From an uncultured Oscillospiraceae bacterium (GTDB lineage: Bacteria > Bacillota > Clostridia > Oscillospirales > Oscillospiraceae), in assembly GCA_934591705.1 (NCBI GenBank), contig CAKTPM010000004.1, forward strand, positions 1 to 64,000: DNA of 64,000 nucleotides, in the 5' to 3' direction. Below, in pieces: positions 8,573 to 16,195 of the stretch (position 1 is the stretch's first letter; the number at the start of each line of letters is the position of its first letter). The position numbers were made by a program, and so were the translations under genes. The notes under the pieces were generated by a model. That model worked only from the letters and a program-made list of their open reading frames with translations, had not been told where the DNA came from and made no database searches.

Positions 8573-9022
8573 TCAAGGAACAGAAAAGGGAGCGGCAATC
8601 CAATAGTCTCCGCCGCTGCCGGTCTTTATAGGCGTAACGAGTCGGTATTCTCCTCCGGGAATTGGCTTTTCTCCGCTATGCCAAAAGGTGCTAAAATACT
8701 CCGTGCCGCCGGGTTCCAGCTTTAGCGCAACCTGACTCTCGCCCGAATTGTCTGCCTTGACATTATACCAGCCGCCGTTTTTCTGATATTGGAGCGCAAA
8801 GCGGTTTGTGCAGAAGGCGGCCTCGGAGCCGCTGTTTACGATACGATAGACGCCTCGGGTTTTATCAAACTGATCAAAGATTATCGACACAGGGGCATCG
8901 GCGCGGATGTCGTAGGTGTTGGGGTCATTGGTAACAAGCCAAGGACGGGCGGCGAGAAGATAGACCATTACGGCGGCGACCACGGCGGCCAGAGGGATCA
9001 TGATAGCGAGGCGCTTTTTCAT
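8573..9022 (-). CDS. Small membrane-anchored/secreted protein, Ig-like fold likely
   Basis: The product is 149 aa with AAGGAGAG six bases before its ATG. Residues 1-25 are a signal anchor (MKKRLAIMIPLAAVVAAVMVYLL). The rest has the pattern of a single immunoglobulin-like beta-sandwich found in clostridial exported proteins: SIIFDQF..., YRIVNSGSEAAF..., GGEYRLVTPI. It sits inside the decayed CRISPR remnant, between the cas9 fragment and the relic array end, on the opposite strand to cas9. Its stop codon is 23 bases from the cas9 fragment. The relic array-end promoter (9265-9293) points toward it. No function can be assigned. Confidence 0.7.
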   Translation of the reverse strand: MKKRLAIMIPLAAVVAAVMVYLLAARPWLVTNDPNTYDIRADAPVSIIFDQFDKTRGVYRIVNSGSEAAFCTNRFALQYQKNGGWYNVKADNSGESQVALKLEPGGTEYFSTFWHSGEKPIPGGEYRLVTPIKTGSGGDYWIAAPFSVP

Positions 9023-9084
9023 GTTTTCTCTCCTTTATAACATCATCTTATGGTTATAGTTCCAGCGGCCATTGTGTTTCCAAG

Positions 9085-9098
9085 AGAAAACGCTTTCA
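9085..9098. promoter_or_regulatory. cre-like site (CcpA operator candidate)
   Basis: The minus strand reads TGAAAGCGTTTTCT, which fits the published cre consensus TGWAARCGYTWNCW at every position. It lies 63 bases upstream of the small secreted-protein gene starting at 9022. A single match of this length can occur by chance. Confidence 0.4.
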
Positions 9099-9228
9099 CA
9101 ATACGGCTTCCAGAGTGAAGAACGGATGCAGGAAAATACAAAGACAATGCCGCACCGCTTTTCCGTTAGGGAGTCTAATATAAGTTGTTCTCTGGTGGAC
9201 GGCACCAACATCGGAAGCATTGGAAACG

Positions 9229-9348
9229 ATACCATACCAAGAACTACCAAGGAACTGCGATTATATTATTCCACAATACACCGCCGGTGTCAATCGGGGG
9301 ATGAGAAAAAGAACCGGTTGCGGCCGTGGCATGATTCGCCCGGGTGTG
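9229..9348. repeat. Direct repeat copy A: relic CRISPR array end
   Basis: This segment matches 15089-15208 at a constant offset of 5860 with about nine mismatches. It begins with a degenerate CRISPR repeat (ACCATACCAAGAACTACC then AAGGAACTGCGAT) and continues with the flank found beside the real array, including a minus-strand TTGACA/AATAAT promoter. Here the repeat's own -10 box is mutated (TATCGT instead of TATAAT on the minus strand). Confidence 0.9.
9265..9293 (-). promoter_or_regulatory. Promoter in relic array end
   Basis: The minus strand has TTGACA (9293-9288), a 17-base spacer and AATAAT (9270-9265). The bases are identical to the array-flank promoter at 15125-15153. It now points at the gene starting at 9022. 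Confidence 0.5.
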
Positions 9349-9601
9349 GGCGGCGGCGTGCTCAGCGAGGTGTTCGAGCACGCCGGAGATTTCACGCGGG
9401 CGTATGACAGCGCGACGGGGGTGTACTCCCTGACGATCCATGCGTTCTTCGCGGGCTTCGTTTCGCAGATCACCTGCTTTCGCTTCTGCGCGCAGATATC
9501 GGCGAGCGCCATTGACGCCTCCTTCTTCAACGACTGTGCTCTGACGATCAATGAAGAGATGGCGAGTTGACGGGATTTGAGCAAAAAATACAAAAATCCC
9601 C

Positions 9602-9630
9602 TTGCATTTTCTGAAAAGTTGTGTTATACT
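9602..9630 (+). promoter_or_regulatory. tracrRNA promoter
   Basis: TTGCAT at 9602-9607, exactly 17 bases, TATACT at 9625-9630. Predicted start of transcription is about 9637. Confidence 0.8.
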
Positions 9631-9636
9631 GACCGT

Positions 9637-9733
9637 AGTCCATAAGTTATACCATACCAAGGACTATGCAGGTTACTATGATAAGGTAGTACACCGCAGA
9701 GCAATGACGCCCCGCTTATGCGGGGCGTTATCT
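9637..9733 (+). ncRNA. tracrRNA
   Basis: From about 9647 the sequence TTATACCATACCAAGGACTA is an anti-repeat matching the plus-strand form of the CRISPR repeat with a few mismatches, so its RNA pairs with the crRNA repeat. Next comes ATGATAAGG, a nexus like that of Neisseria-type II-C tracrRNAs, then a short ACCGCAGAGCAATG region. The 3' end is an intrinsic terminator with perfect 9-bp arms (9707-9715 and 9720-9728, loop TTAT) followed by TATCTCT. It lies immediately upstream of cas9 on the same strand. Its role is to pair with pre-crRNA for processing and Cas9 loading. Confidence 0.88.
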
Positions 9734-9761
9734 CTACCCGGAAAAAGAAGGAGGGCGCGTT

Positions 9762-12700
9762 ATGATCCCCTATGCGATTGGCTTTGACATCGGCATTACA
9801 TCCGTGGGCTGGGCCACCGTGGCTTTGGACGGTGAGGACAAGCCCTACGGCATCATCGGCATGGGCTCGCGTATTTTTGACGCGGCAGAACAGCCCAAAA
9901 CGGGCGCTTCTCTGGCGGCTCCCAGGCGCGAGGCCCGGAGTATGCGCCGCCGTCTGCGCCGCCGAAGGCACCGCCTGGAGCGCATTCGCCATCTCCTTGT
10001 GGCGGAAAATGTGCTCACACAGGCAGAACTGGACACCCTTTTTGCAGGGCGCTTGGAGGACATCTATGCCCTGCGGGTCAAAGCGCTGGATGAACCGGTT
10101 TCTCACCTTGAATTTGCCCGCATCCTCCTACACATTGCCCAGCGGCGCGGCTTTCGCTCCAACCGCAAGGCGGAGACCTCGAAGGAGGACGGAGAACTTC
10201 TTTCCGCCGTGAGCGGAAACCGCACACGCATGGCGAAAGAGAACTATCGCACCGTGGGCGAGATGCTGCTGAAAGACCCTCTGTATGCCACCTATAAGAG
10301 AAATAAGAGTGGCTCGTATATCGCAACCGTAGGACGGGATATGGTGGAGGAAGAGGTGCGTGCCATCTTCCGCGCCCAGCGCGCGATGGGGCAGCCCTTT
10401 GCGGCGGAGTCGCTGGAGGAGGGATACCTCACGATCCTCCTGAGCCAGCGTTCCTTTGACGAAGGCCCCGGCGATGGAAGCCCCTATGCCGGCAGCCAGA
10501 TCGAGCGGATGATCGGCAAGTGCACCTTTGAGGAGGGCGAACTGCGGGCGGCCAAGGCGAGCTATTCTTTTGAGTACTTCACGCTGCTGCAGAATGTCAA
10601 CCACCTGCGCCTGATCCGCGGCGGAGAGGACACCCCGCTTACCGATGACCAACGGGAAGCGCTCATCGCCTTGGCGCACAAGACCAAGGAACTCAACTTC
10701 GCTCACATTCGCCGGGAACTGGACATCCCTGCGGACACCACCTTCAACGCGGTGTATTACAAGAACACGGAGAACACAGAGGAGGCCGAAAAAAAGACCA
10801 AGTTCTGCTACCTCAAGGCGTATCACCAGATGCGCACGGCCTTCAACAAACTGGCGAAAAATCATTTCGACGCACTTACCCGTGAACAGAGAAACGAACT
10901 GGGGCGTGTTCTTTCCACCTACAAGACCTCCGCGAAGATCCGTCCGGCGCTGACCGCCGCGGGCCTGTCGGAGGCGGAGATCGACATTGCCGAAACGCTG
11001 AATTTCAGCAAGTTCGGGCACATCTCCGTAAAATCCTGCGACAAACTCATCCCTTTCCTGGAAAAGGGGATGAAGTACGACGAGGCCTGCGCCGCCGCCG
11101 GCTATGACTTCAAGGCCCACGGCGGCGAGGAGCGCACACACCTTCTCCACCCGACGCCGGACGACCTTGCGGACATCACCAGCCCCGTTGTGCGGCGGGC
11201 GGTGTCGCAGACCGTCAAGGTGCTCAATGCCATCATCCGCGAGCGCGGGTGCAGCCCCACCTTCATCAACATCGAACTGGCCCGTGAAATGGCGCAGGAC
11301 TTCAGCGAGCGAAATCAGGCAAAAAAGAGGATGGACGAAAACCGTGCCCGCAATGAGCGGCTCATGGAGCGCATCCGCACGGAGTACGGCAAGGAAAACC
11401 CCACGGGACAGGATCTGGTAAAACTCAAACTCTGGGAGGAGCAGCACGGAGAATGCGCCTATTCCCAGAAACACATCTCCATCGAGAACCTCTTTGACTC
11501 GGACTATGCCGAGGTGGACCACATCATTCCCTACAGCATCTCCTTTGACGACGGCTATAAGAACAAGGTGCTGGTGCTGGCGGCGGAAAACCGCAATAAG
11601 GGCAACCGCCTGCCCTTGCAGTATTTGCAGGGCAAGCGGCGGGAGGACTTTATTGTTTGGGTGCAAAACAGCATTCACGACAGCAAGAAAAAGCAATGTT
11701 TGCTCAAAGAGAAACTCACGCCCGAGGATGAAAAACAGTTCAAAGAGCGCAACCTGCAGGACACCAAGACCATGGCGCGGTTCCTTCTGAACTACATCGG
11801 CGACCACCTGGAGTTTGCCGACTTTACCGCCGGGCGCAAAAAGCACATCACCGCCGTCAACGGTGCCGTGACCTCCTATATGCGCAAACGCTGGGGCATC
11901 GGCAAGATCCGCGAAAACGGCGATCTGCACCACGCGGTGGACGCCCTCGTGATCGCCTGTACCACCGATGGAATGATCCAACAGGTGAGCCGCTATGCCC
12001 AACTGCGGGAGTGCGAATATGTGCAGACGGAGAGCGGCAGTTTGGCCGTTTCCGTGCACACCGGCGAGGTGCTCAAGAGCTTCCCCTACCCATGGCCGGA
12101 GTTCCGCCGGGAGCTGGAGGCGCGCCTGGGGGATGACCCACGCCGCGCCGTTATTTCCCAGCGTTTCCCGGTGTACCTGACCGGTGAGATCCCCGTACAC
12201 AAGCTCTTTGCATCCCGTATGCCCCGGCGCAAGGTCACCGGCGCGGCGCACAAAGAGACCATCAAGAGCCCCAAGGCCTTGCAGGACGGCGTTGTGATTA
12301 CCAAGCGGGCACTGACGGACTTGAAACTGGACAAAAACGGAGAGATCGCCAACTATTACATGTGGGAAAGCGACCGCCTGCTCTATGAGGCACTCAAGAA
12401 ACGCCTGCAGGAGCATGGCGGCGATGGGTCCAAGGCCTTTACAGAGCCCTTCCACAAGCCGAAGAGCGATGGGACACCCGGCCCCATCGTCAACAAGGTA
12501 AAAATCTGCGAGACCTCCACGCTGCAAGTGCCCGTCCTCCGGGGAGACGGCGTGGCGGACAACGACAGCATGGTGCGCATCGATGTGTTCCGGGTGGAGG
12601 GCGAGGGCTATTACTTTGTGCCAATCTATGTCGCCGACACGCTGAAAAAGGAACTGCCGAACAAGGCGTGCGTAGCATTCAAATCCTATGCGGATTGGAA

Positions 12701-13022
12701 AGAGATGTCCGACGAGAACTTCCTCTTCTCTCTCTATCCCAATGACCTGATGCGCGTGACCCACAAGAACAAACTGAAGTTGACAAAGGCGCAGAAGGAG
12801 AGTACGCTCCCCGCCGCCTATGAGACCAAGCAGGAGATGCTGTACTATGTCGGCGCAGATATTTCTACAGCTTCGGTTGCTGGGCGCACACATGATAACA
12901 GTTATATGACCAGAGGTGTAGGCATTAAAACCCTTGGAAATCTGGAAAAATTCACCGTGGATGTGCTGGGTAACTATCACAAGGTGGAACGGGAGCCCCG
13001 CATGGCCTTCAACAGAAAGTGA
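9762..13022 (+). CDS. cas9: Cas9, type II-C CRISPR RNA-guided endonuclease
   Basis: The product is 1086 aa, the compact II-C size (Neisseria Cas9 is 1082), with AAGGAGGG before the ATG. Visible parts are: RuvC-I with Asp9 in IGFDIGITSVGW; the arginine-rich bridge helix RRRLRRRRHRLER near residues 60-72; RuvC-II Glu505 in FINIELAREM; HNH with Asp586-His587 in VDHIIPYS and Asn610 in AAENRNKGN; RuvC-III His724 and Asp727 in LHHAVDALVIA. All catalytic positions are intact, so cleavage of both strands is expected. The C-terminal third is the wedge/PAM-interacting region; the PAM cannot be read. No separate promoter is visible in the 33 bases after the tracrRNA terminator. cas1 and cas2 follow with tight spacing. 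Confidence 0.97.
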   Translation: MIPYAIGFDIGITSVGWATVALDGEDKPYGIIGMGSRIFDAAEQPKTGASLAAPRREARSMRRRLRRRRHRLERIRHLLVAENVLTQAELDTLFAGRLEDIYALRVKALDEPVSHLEFARILLHIAQRRGFRSNRKAETSKEDGELLSAVSGNRTRMAKENYRTVGEMLLKDPLYATYKRNKSGSYIATVGRDMVEEEVRAIFRAQRAMGQPFAAESLEEGYLTILLSQRSFDEGPGDGSPYAGSQIERMIGKCTFEEGELRAAKASYSFEYFTLLQNVNHLRLIRGGEDTPLTDDQREALIALAHKTKELNFAHIRRELDIPADTTFNAVYYKNTENTEEAEKKTKFCYLKAYHQMRTAFNKLAKNHFDALTREQRNELGRVLSTYKTSAKIRPALTAAGLSEAEIDIAETLNFSKFGHISVKSCDKLIPFLEKGMKYDEACAAAGYDFKAHGGEERTHLLHPTPDDLADITSPVVRRAVSQTVKVLNAIIRERGCSPTFINIELAREMAQDFSERNQAKKRMDENRARNERLMERIRTEYGKENPTGQDLVKLKLWEEQHGECAYSQKHISIENLFDSDYAEVDHIIPYSISFDDGYKNKVLVLAAENRNKGNRLPLQYLQGKRREDFIVWVQNSIHDSKKKQCLLKEKLTPEDEKQFKERNLQDTKTMARFLLNYIGDHLEFADFTAGRKKHITAVNGAVTSYMRKRWGIGKIRENGDLHHAVDALVIACTTDGMIQQVSRYAQLRECEYVQTESGSLAVSVHTGEVLKSFPYPWPEFRRELEARLGDDPRRAVISQRFPVYLTGEIPVHKLFASRMPRRKVTGAAHKETIKSPKALQDGVVITKRALTDLKLDKNGEIANYYMWESDRLLYEALKKRLQEHGGDGSKAFTEPFHKPKSDGTPGPIVNKVKICETSTLQVPVLRGDGVADNDSMVRIDVFRVEGEGYYFVPIYVADTLKKELPNKACVAFKSYADWKEMSDENFLFSLYPNDLMRVTHKNKLKLTKAQKESTLPAAYETKQEMLYYVGADISTASVAGRTHDNSYMTRGVGIKTLGNLEKFTVDVLGNYHKVEREPRMAFNRK

Positions 13023-13030
13023 GGTTTGCC

Positions 13031-13930
13031 ATGGCGTTTCGGAACCTGATCGTAGAGAGCCCCGCCGCCCTCTCACTGCGCCGAGAGCAGCTGGTCATCC
13101 GCACGGACGCGGAGCACACCGTGCCCGTGGAGGATATTTCCGCGCTTTTGCTGGAAAGTCGCCAAGCCACCATCACCACAGCCGCGCTGTCCCGTCTGGG
13201 GCAGTGCGGCTGCGCCGTTTTTACCTGCGATGAAAAACACCTGCCCTGCGCGGTGCTGGTGCCCTATCAGCAGCACAGCCGGGGGCTTTCCGTTCTGCGG
13301 ATGCAGATGGGACTGTCCGAGCCGGCCAAAAAGCGCCTTTGGCAGCGGATCGTCAAGGCCAAGATCCAAAATCAGGCCATCTGCCTGCAGTTGACTGGGC
13401 ACCTCCCACAGGCGGAGACCCTCCGCGCCATGGCGGAGCGGGTTCGTTCCGGCGACAGCGAAAATGCGGAGGCCGCCGCTGCGCAGTTATACTTTCCGGC
13501 TCTCTTCGGGGCGGGCTTTACCCGCGGGGAGGACAGCGGCATCAACGCGGGACTGAACTATGGCTATGCCGTCCTGCGGGGCTGCATTGCGCGGCACTTG
13601 GCGGTGTACGGATTTTTGCCGGCCTTGGGATTGCACCACCGCAGTACGCTCAACGCCTTTAATCTGGCGGACGACCTCATCGAGCCCTTTCGCCCGGTGG
13701 CGGATCTTTTGACGGCGCGCTGCATCGATGCCCGGGAGACACTGGGCACGCCGCAAAAGCAGCTGCTGTTCAACTGCCTGAATCTGGACATCCTCTCCGG
13801 CGGGCAGCACCACAGCGTGTCCTACGCCGTGGAGCGGCTAGTGCAGAGTTTAGGGCGAGTCATGGAGCGCCCCGAAACGCCCCTGACACTGCCCACGCTG
13901 CTGGAAACGGCACAGCACCGCTATGAATAA
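13031..13930 (+). CDS. cas1: Cas1 integrase, type II
   Basis: The product is 299 aa from ATG at 13031, which has GAGG six bases upstream; a GTG at 13019 overlapping the cas9 stop is the alternative. Type II Cas1 features are present: the N-terminal beta domain (FRNLIVESPAALSLR), the metal-binding Glu in the ENAEAAAAQLYFPAL region, and His and Asp residues in LGLHHRSTLNAFNLADDLIEP. With Cas2 it forms the complex that inserts new spacers. The gene overlaps cas2 by eight bases. No cas4 or csn2 follows, which places the locus in subtype II-C. Confidence 0.95.
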   Translation: MAFRNLIVESPAALSLRREQLVIRTDAEHTVPVEDISALLLESRQATITTAALSRLGQCGCAVFTCDEKHLPCAVLVPYQQHSRGLSVLRMQMGLSEPAKKRLWQRIVKAKIQNQAICLQLTGHLPQAETLRAMAERVRSGDSENAEAAAAQLYFPALFGAGFTRGEDSGINAGLNYGYAVLRGCIARHLAVYGFLPALGLHHRSTLNAFNLADDLIEPFRPVADLLTARCIDARETLGTPQKQLLFNCLNLDILSGGQHHSVSYAVERLVQSLGRVMERPETPLTLPTLLETAQHRYE

Positions 13931-14243
13931 GTTTATGCGGATCCTGATTTTTTTTGACCTGCCGGTCAAAACCAAGGCGCAGCGCCGGGAGGCCACCCGC
14001 TTTCGGAACTTCTTGCTGACGGATGGTTATCATATGCTGCAATACTCCGTCTATGCCCGGGTCTGCAACGGTATGGACGCCGTGGAAAAGCACCGGCGGC
14101 GGGTGGAGCAAAACCTGCCGGACAACGGCGCCATCCGCCTGATGGTCATCACCGAGAAGCAATATGAGTCCATGGATGTGCTTTTGGGAAAATTAACGGA
14201 GGCGGACGCCGGGTTCCAATGTGAGCAGCTCACTATTTTTTGA
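13923..14243 (+). CDS. cas2: Cas2, spacer acquisition subunit
   Basis: The product is 106 aa with a ferredoxin-like fold pattern: MRILIFFDLPVKT carries the conserved Asp after the first strand, and YHMLQYSVYAR is the usual second motif. Its start overlaps the end of cas1, so translation is probably coupled. It dimerises between Cas1 dimers as the scaffold for spacer capture. It is followed directly by a bidirectional terminator and the CRISPR array. Confidence 0.95.
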   Translation: MNKFMRILIFFDLPVKTKAQRREATRFRNFLLTDGYHMLQYSVYARVCNGMDAVEKHRRRVEQNLPDNGAIRLMVITEKQYESMDVLLGKLTEADAGFQCEQLTIF

Positions 14244-14245
14244 AG

Positions 14246-14283
14246 AAAAAAGACCGGTAAGGCACTGCCTTACCGGTCTTTTT
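14246..14283. terminator. Bidirectional terminator between cas2 and the array
   Basis: AAAAAAGACCGGTAAGGCA and TGCCTTACCGGTCTTTTT pair with A and T tracts on both sides. It can end the cas mRNA from one side and the minus-strand pre-crRNA from the other. Confidence 0.85.
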
Positions 14284-14292
14284 CGGTAGTCT

Positions 14293-15121
14293 ATTATACC
14301 ATACCAAGAACTACCAGGGAACTACAACGGTTCAGCTGTTAGTAAAATCTCTCTGCGAATTATACCATACCAAGAACTACCAGGGAACTACAACCCTCTG
14401 CGATCATCACTATGACTTCTGCGAATTATACCATACCAAGAACTACCAGGGAACTACAACGAATCAGATCGCCTGTATTGAAGGTCGTTTATTATACCAT
14501 ACCAAGAACTACCAGGGAACTACAACCCTATCGCCCGTAGGTGCCGGCTCGGTCGGATTATACCATACCAAGAACTACCAGGGAACTACAACTCATGGCC
14601 CGGAGCGCTGCCAGCAAGGGAGATTATACCATACCAAGAACTACCAGGGAACTACAACGACTGCTGTACGCTTAAATACCTTGTTGTCATTATACCATAC
14701 CAAGAACTACCAGGGAACTACAACTGAAACCGGCGAGAGCAAATCCGGCGTAGAATTATACCATACCAAGAACTACCAGGGAACTACAACATGCAGCATG
14801 ACAAGGTTTTGCTGATACTCATTATACCATACCAAGAACTACCAGGGAACTACAACTTTTCCGGGCGTGCTTCAGGCCCCGGCTGAATTATACCATACCA
14901 AGAACTACCAGGGAACTACAACAACTCGGCAAAAACGCATGATATGGTGTATAATTATACCATACCAAGAACTACCAGGGAACTACAACTGAATGTTCAC
15001 ACCTGTTTTGTCACGGAAAATTATACCATACCAAGAACTACCAGGGAACTACAACCCAGAACGGCAGCATGAATGCTCCGAGCTTATTATACCATACCAA
15101 GAACTACCAGGGAACTGCGAT
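14293..15121 (-). CRISPR. Type II-C CRISPR array, 13 repeats and 12 spacers
   Basis: Thirteen 36-base repeats start at 14293, 14359, 14425, 14491, 14557, 14623, 14689, 14755, 14821, 14887, 14954, 15020 and 15086. The first twelve look identical. The last is degenerate in its final bases (TGCGAT instead of TACAAC). Spacers are 30 bases, except the tenth (14923-14953), which is 31. In crRNA sense (minus strand) the repeat begins GTTGTAGTTCCCTGG and ends TGGTATAAT, an extended -10 promoter, so each unit can start its own transcript inside the next spacer, as known for Neisseria and Campylobacter II-C arrays. No spacer matches elsewhere in the window by eye. Confidence 0.97.
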
Positions 15122-15208
15122 TATATTATTCCACAATACACCGCCGGTGTCAATCGAACAGCGAAAAAAAGAACCGGTTGCGGCCGTGGCATGATTCGCC
15201 CGGGTGTG
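15089..15208. repeat. Direct repeat copy B: array end and flank
   Basis: This is the partner of 9229-9348. It covers most of the terminal degenerate CRISPR repeat and about 87 bases beyond, including a perfect 13-base palindrome ACACCGCCGGTGT and the block GAACCGGTTGCGGCCGTGGC. Together the two copies enclose tracrRNA, cas9, cas1, cas2 and the array. Confidence 0.9.
15125..15153 (-). promoter_or_regulatory. Promoter reading into the array from its far end
   Basis: The minus strand has TTGACA (15153-15148), 17 bases, AATAAT (15130-15125). It would transcribe the array in crRNA sense, adding to the repeat-borne promoters. Confidence 0.55.
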
Positions 15209-15239
15209 CATAGAATGCACAACAGAAAGGGTGAGGAGA

Positions 15240-16031
15240 ATGCGAAAACGGAAAAAACTGCGGCTGCTCGTGCTGCGGAGGCGGTGGCTGGCGGCGGGCC
15301 TGTGCCTGCTGGCGGCAGGTGGCATCTTCTTGGCGGTGGAGGCCCCGGCGGCCCTGCAGACGGCCGCCTCTGCCCGGCAGCTGCCCATCTACTCGGTGGA
15401 GTGCCCGGACAAACGCTGCGCCATCAGCTTCGACGCCGCATGGGGCAACGAGGATACCCAGACGCTCATCGATATCCTGGGCCGTTACCGGGTAAAGGCC
15501 ACCTTCTTCGCCGTGGGAGACTGGGCGGAGAAGTACCCCGAGTCGGTGAAGGCCCTCCACGACGCGGGCCACGAGGTCATGAGCCACTCCAACCACCACG
15601 ATCACTATAATGCCCTCACGGCCCAGCAGATCATCGACGATGTCACGGCGTCCAACGAACGCATCGCCGCCGCCAGCGGCGTCACCCCCACGCTGATCCG
15701 CTGCCCTTACGGGGAATACGACGACCATGTCATCGCCGCCATCCGCTCCATGGGCATGGAGCCCATCCAGTGGGATGTGGATTCCCTGGATTGGAAGGGG
15801 TATGACGCGCAGACCATCTGTAAGCGGGTGACGGGGAAGGTGCGGCCGGGGAGCATTGTGCTGTTCCACAACGCGGCGGAGCATACCCCCCAGGCGCTGC
15901 CGGACATCCTGGACTTTCTTATCCGGGAGGGCTACACCGTGGGGCCCGTGTCGGAGCTGATCCTGAGGGGGGACTACACCATCGACCACACCGGCCGCCA
16001 GTTCCCGGCGGTGGGGGAGGCCGCGCCATGA
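15240..16031 (+). CDS. PdaB-like polysaccharide deacetylase
   Basis: The product is 263 aa. ATG at 15240 has GGGTGAGGAG upstream and opens a basic N-terminus followed by a membrane/signal segment (WLAAGLCLLAAGGIFLAVEA). The NodB domain shows ISFDAAWGNEDT with the catalytic/metal Asp, SHSNHHDHYN with the metal His pair, and RCPYGEYDD. The FDAAWGNE phrase is typical of the sporulation-associated PdaB group acting on peptidoglycan or related polymers outside the membrane. It lies 31 bases beyond the CRISPR flank repeat and reads away from the array. Spore relevance is inferred from the family. Confidence 0.88.
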   Translation: MRKRKKLRLLVLRRRWLAAGLCLLAAGGIFLAVEAPAALQTAASARQLPIYSVECPDKRCAISFDAAWGNEDTQTLIDILGRYRVKATFFAVGDWAEKYPESVKALHDAGHEVMSHSNHHDHYNALTAQQIIDDVTASNERIAAASGVTPTLIRCPYGEYDDHVIAAIRSMGMEPIQWDVDSLDWKGYDAQTICKRVTGKVRPGSIVLFHNAAEHTPQALPDILDFLIREGYTVGPVSELILRGDYTIDHTGRQFPAVGEAAP

Positions 16032-16037
16032 GCCGTG

Positions 16038-16070
16038 GCTCCGGCGGGCGTGTCCCGCTGGGGCTTCTTT
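16038..16070 (+). terminator. Intrinsic terminator
   Basis: GCTCCGGCGGG pairs with CCCGCTGGGGC (two G-U pairs) around CGTGT, followed by TTCTTT. Confidence 0.6.
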
Positions 16071-16195
16071 CTGCCCGTTCGGTGGCTGCCTTCAGTATTG
16101 CTAATGGCTCACCTCGATAATATTGGGTTTTCTTTTGCGGCGGCATATGGTATACTACTGCTCGTAAGTATGCTTTCTTTTGAGGAGGATGGATC

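Larger units (their letters stand above)
9023..9601. other. Gene-poor stretch holding a CRISPR array-end relic
   Basis: This stretch contains a cre-like site, the relic array end and, from 9349 to 9601, about 250 bases in which I recognise no gene. Short open frames exist on both strands there (for example 9220-9570 plus, 9261-9593 minus), but none has a good ribosome site or a recognisable motif, and they run through the repeat. Confidence 0.6.

Noticed and set aside
9220..9570. Open frame through the relic array end on the plus strand
   Set aside because: It begins inside the degenerate CRISPR repeat and has no recognisable protein motif or start signal.
10128..13076. 982-codon open frame antisense to cas9
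   Set aside because: Shadow frame; no ribosome site or motif, while cas9 carries all catalytic residues.
13923..14292. Search for csn2 or cas4 after cas2
   Set aside because: Only a terminator lies between cas2 and the array; the locus is II-C.
14329..14424. Spacers 1 and 2 both end in TCTGCGA
   Set aside because: Only seven bases; it may be chance and the rest of the spacers differ.
9229..15208. Direct repeats as att sites of an integrated element
   Set aside because: No integrase, recombinase or other mobility gene lies between them, and the repeat is itself made of CRISPR repeat plus flank, so duplication of the locus explains it.
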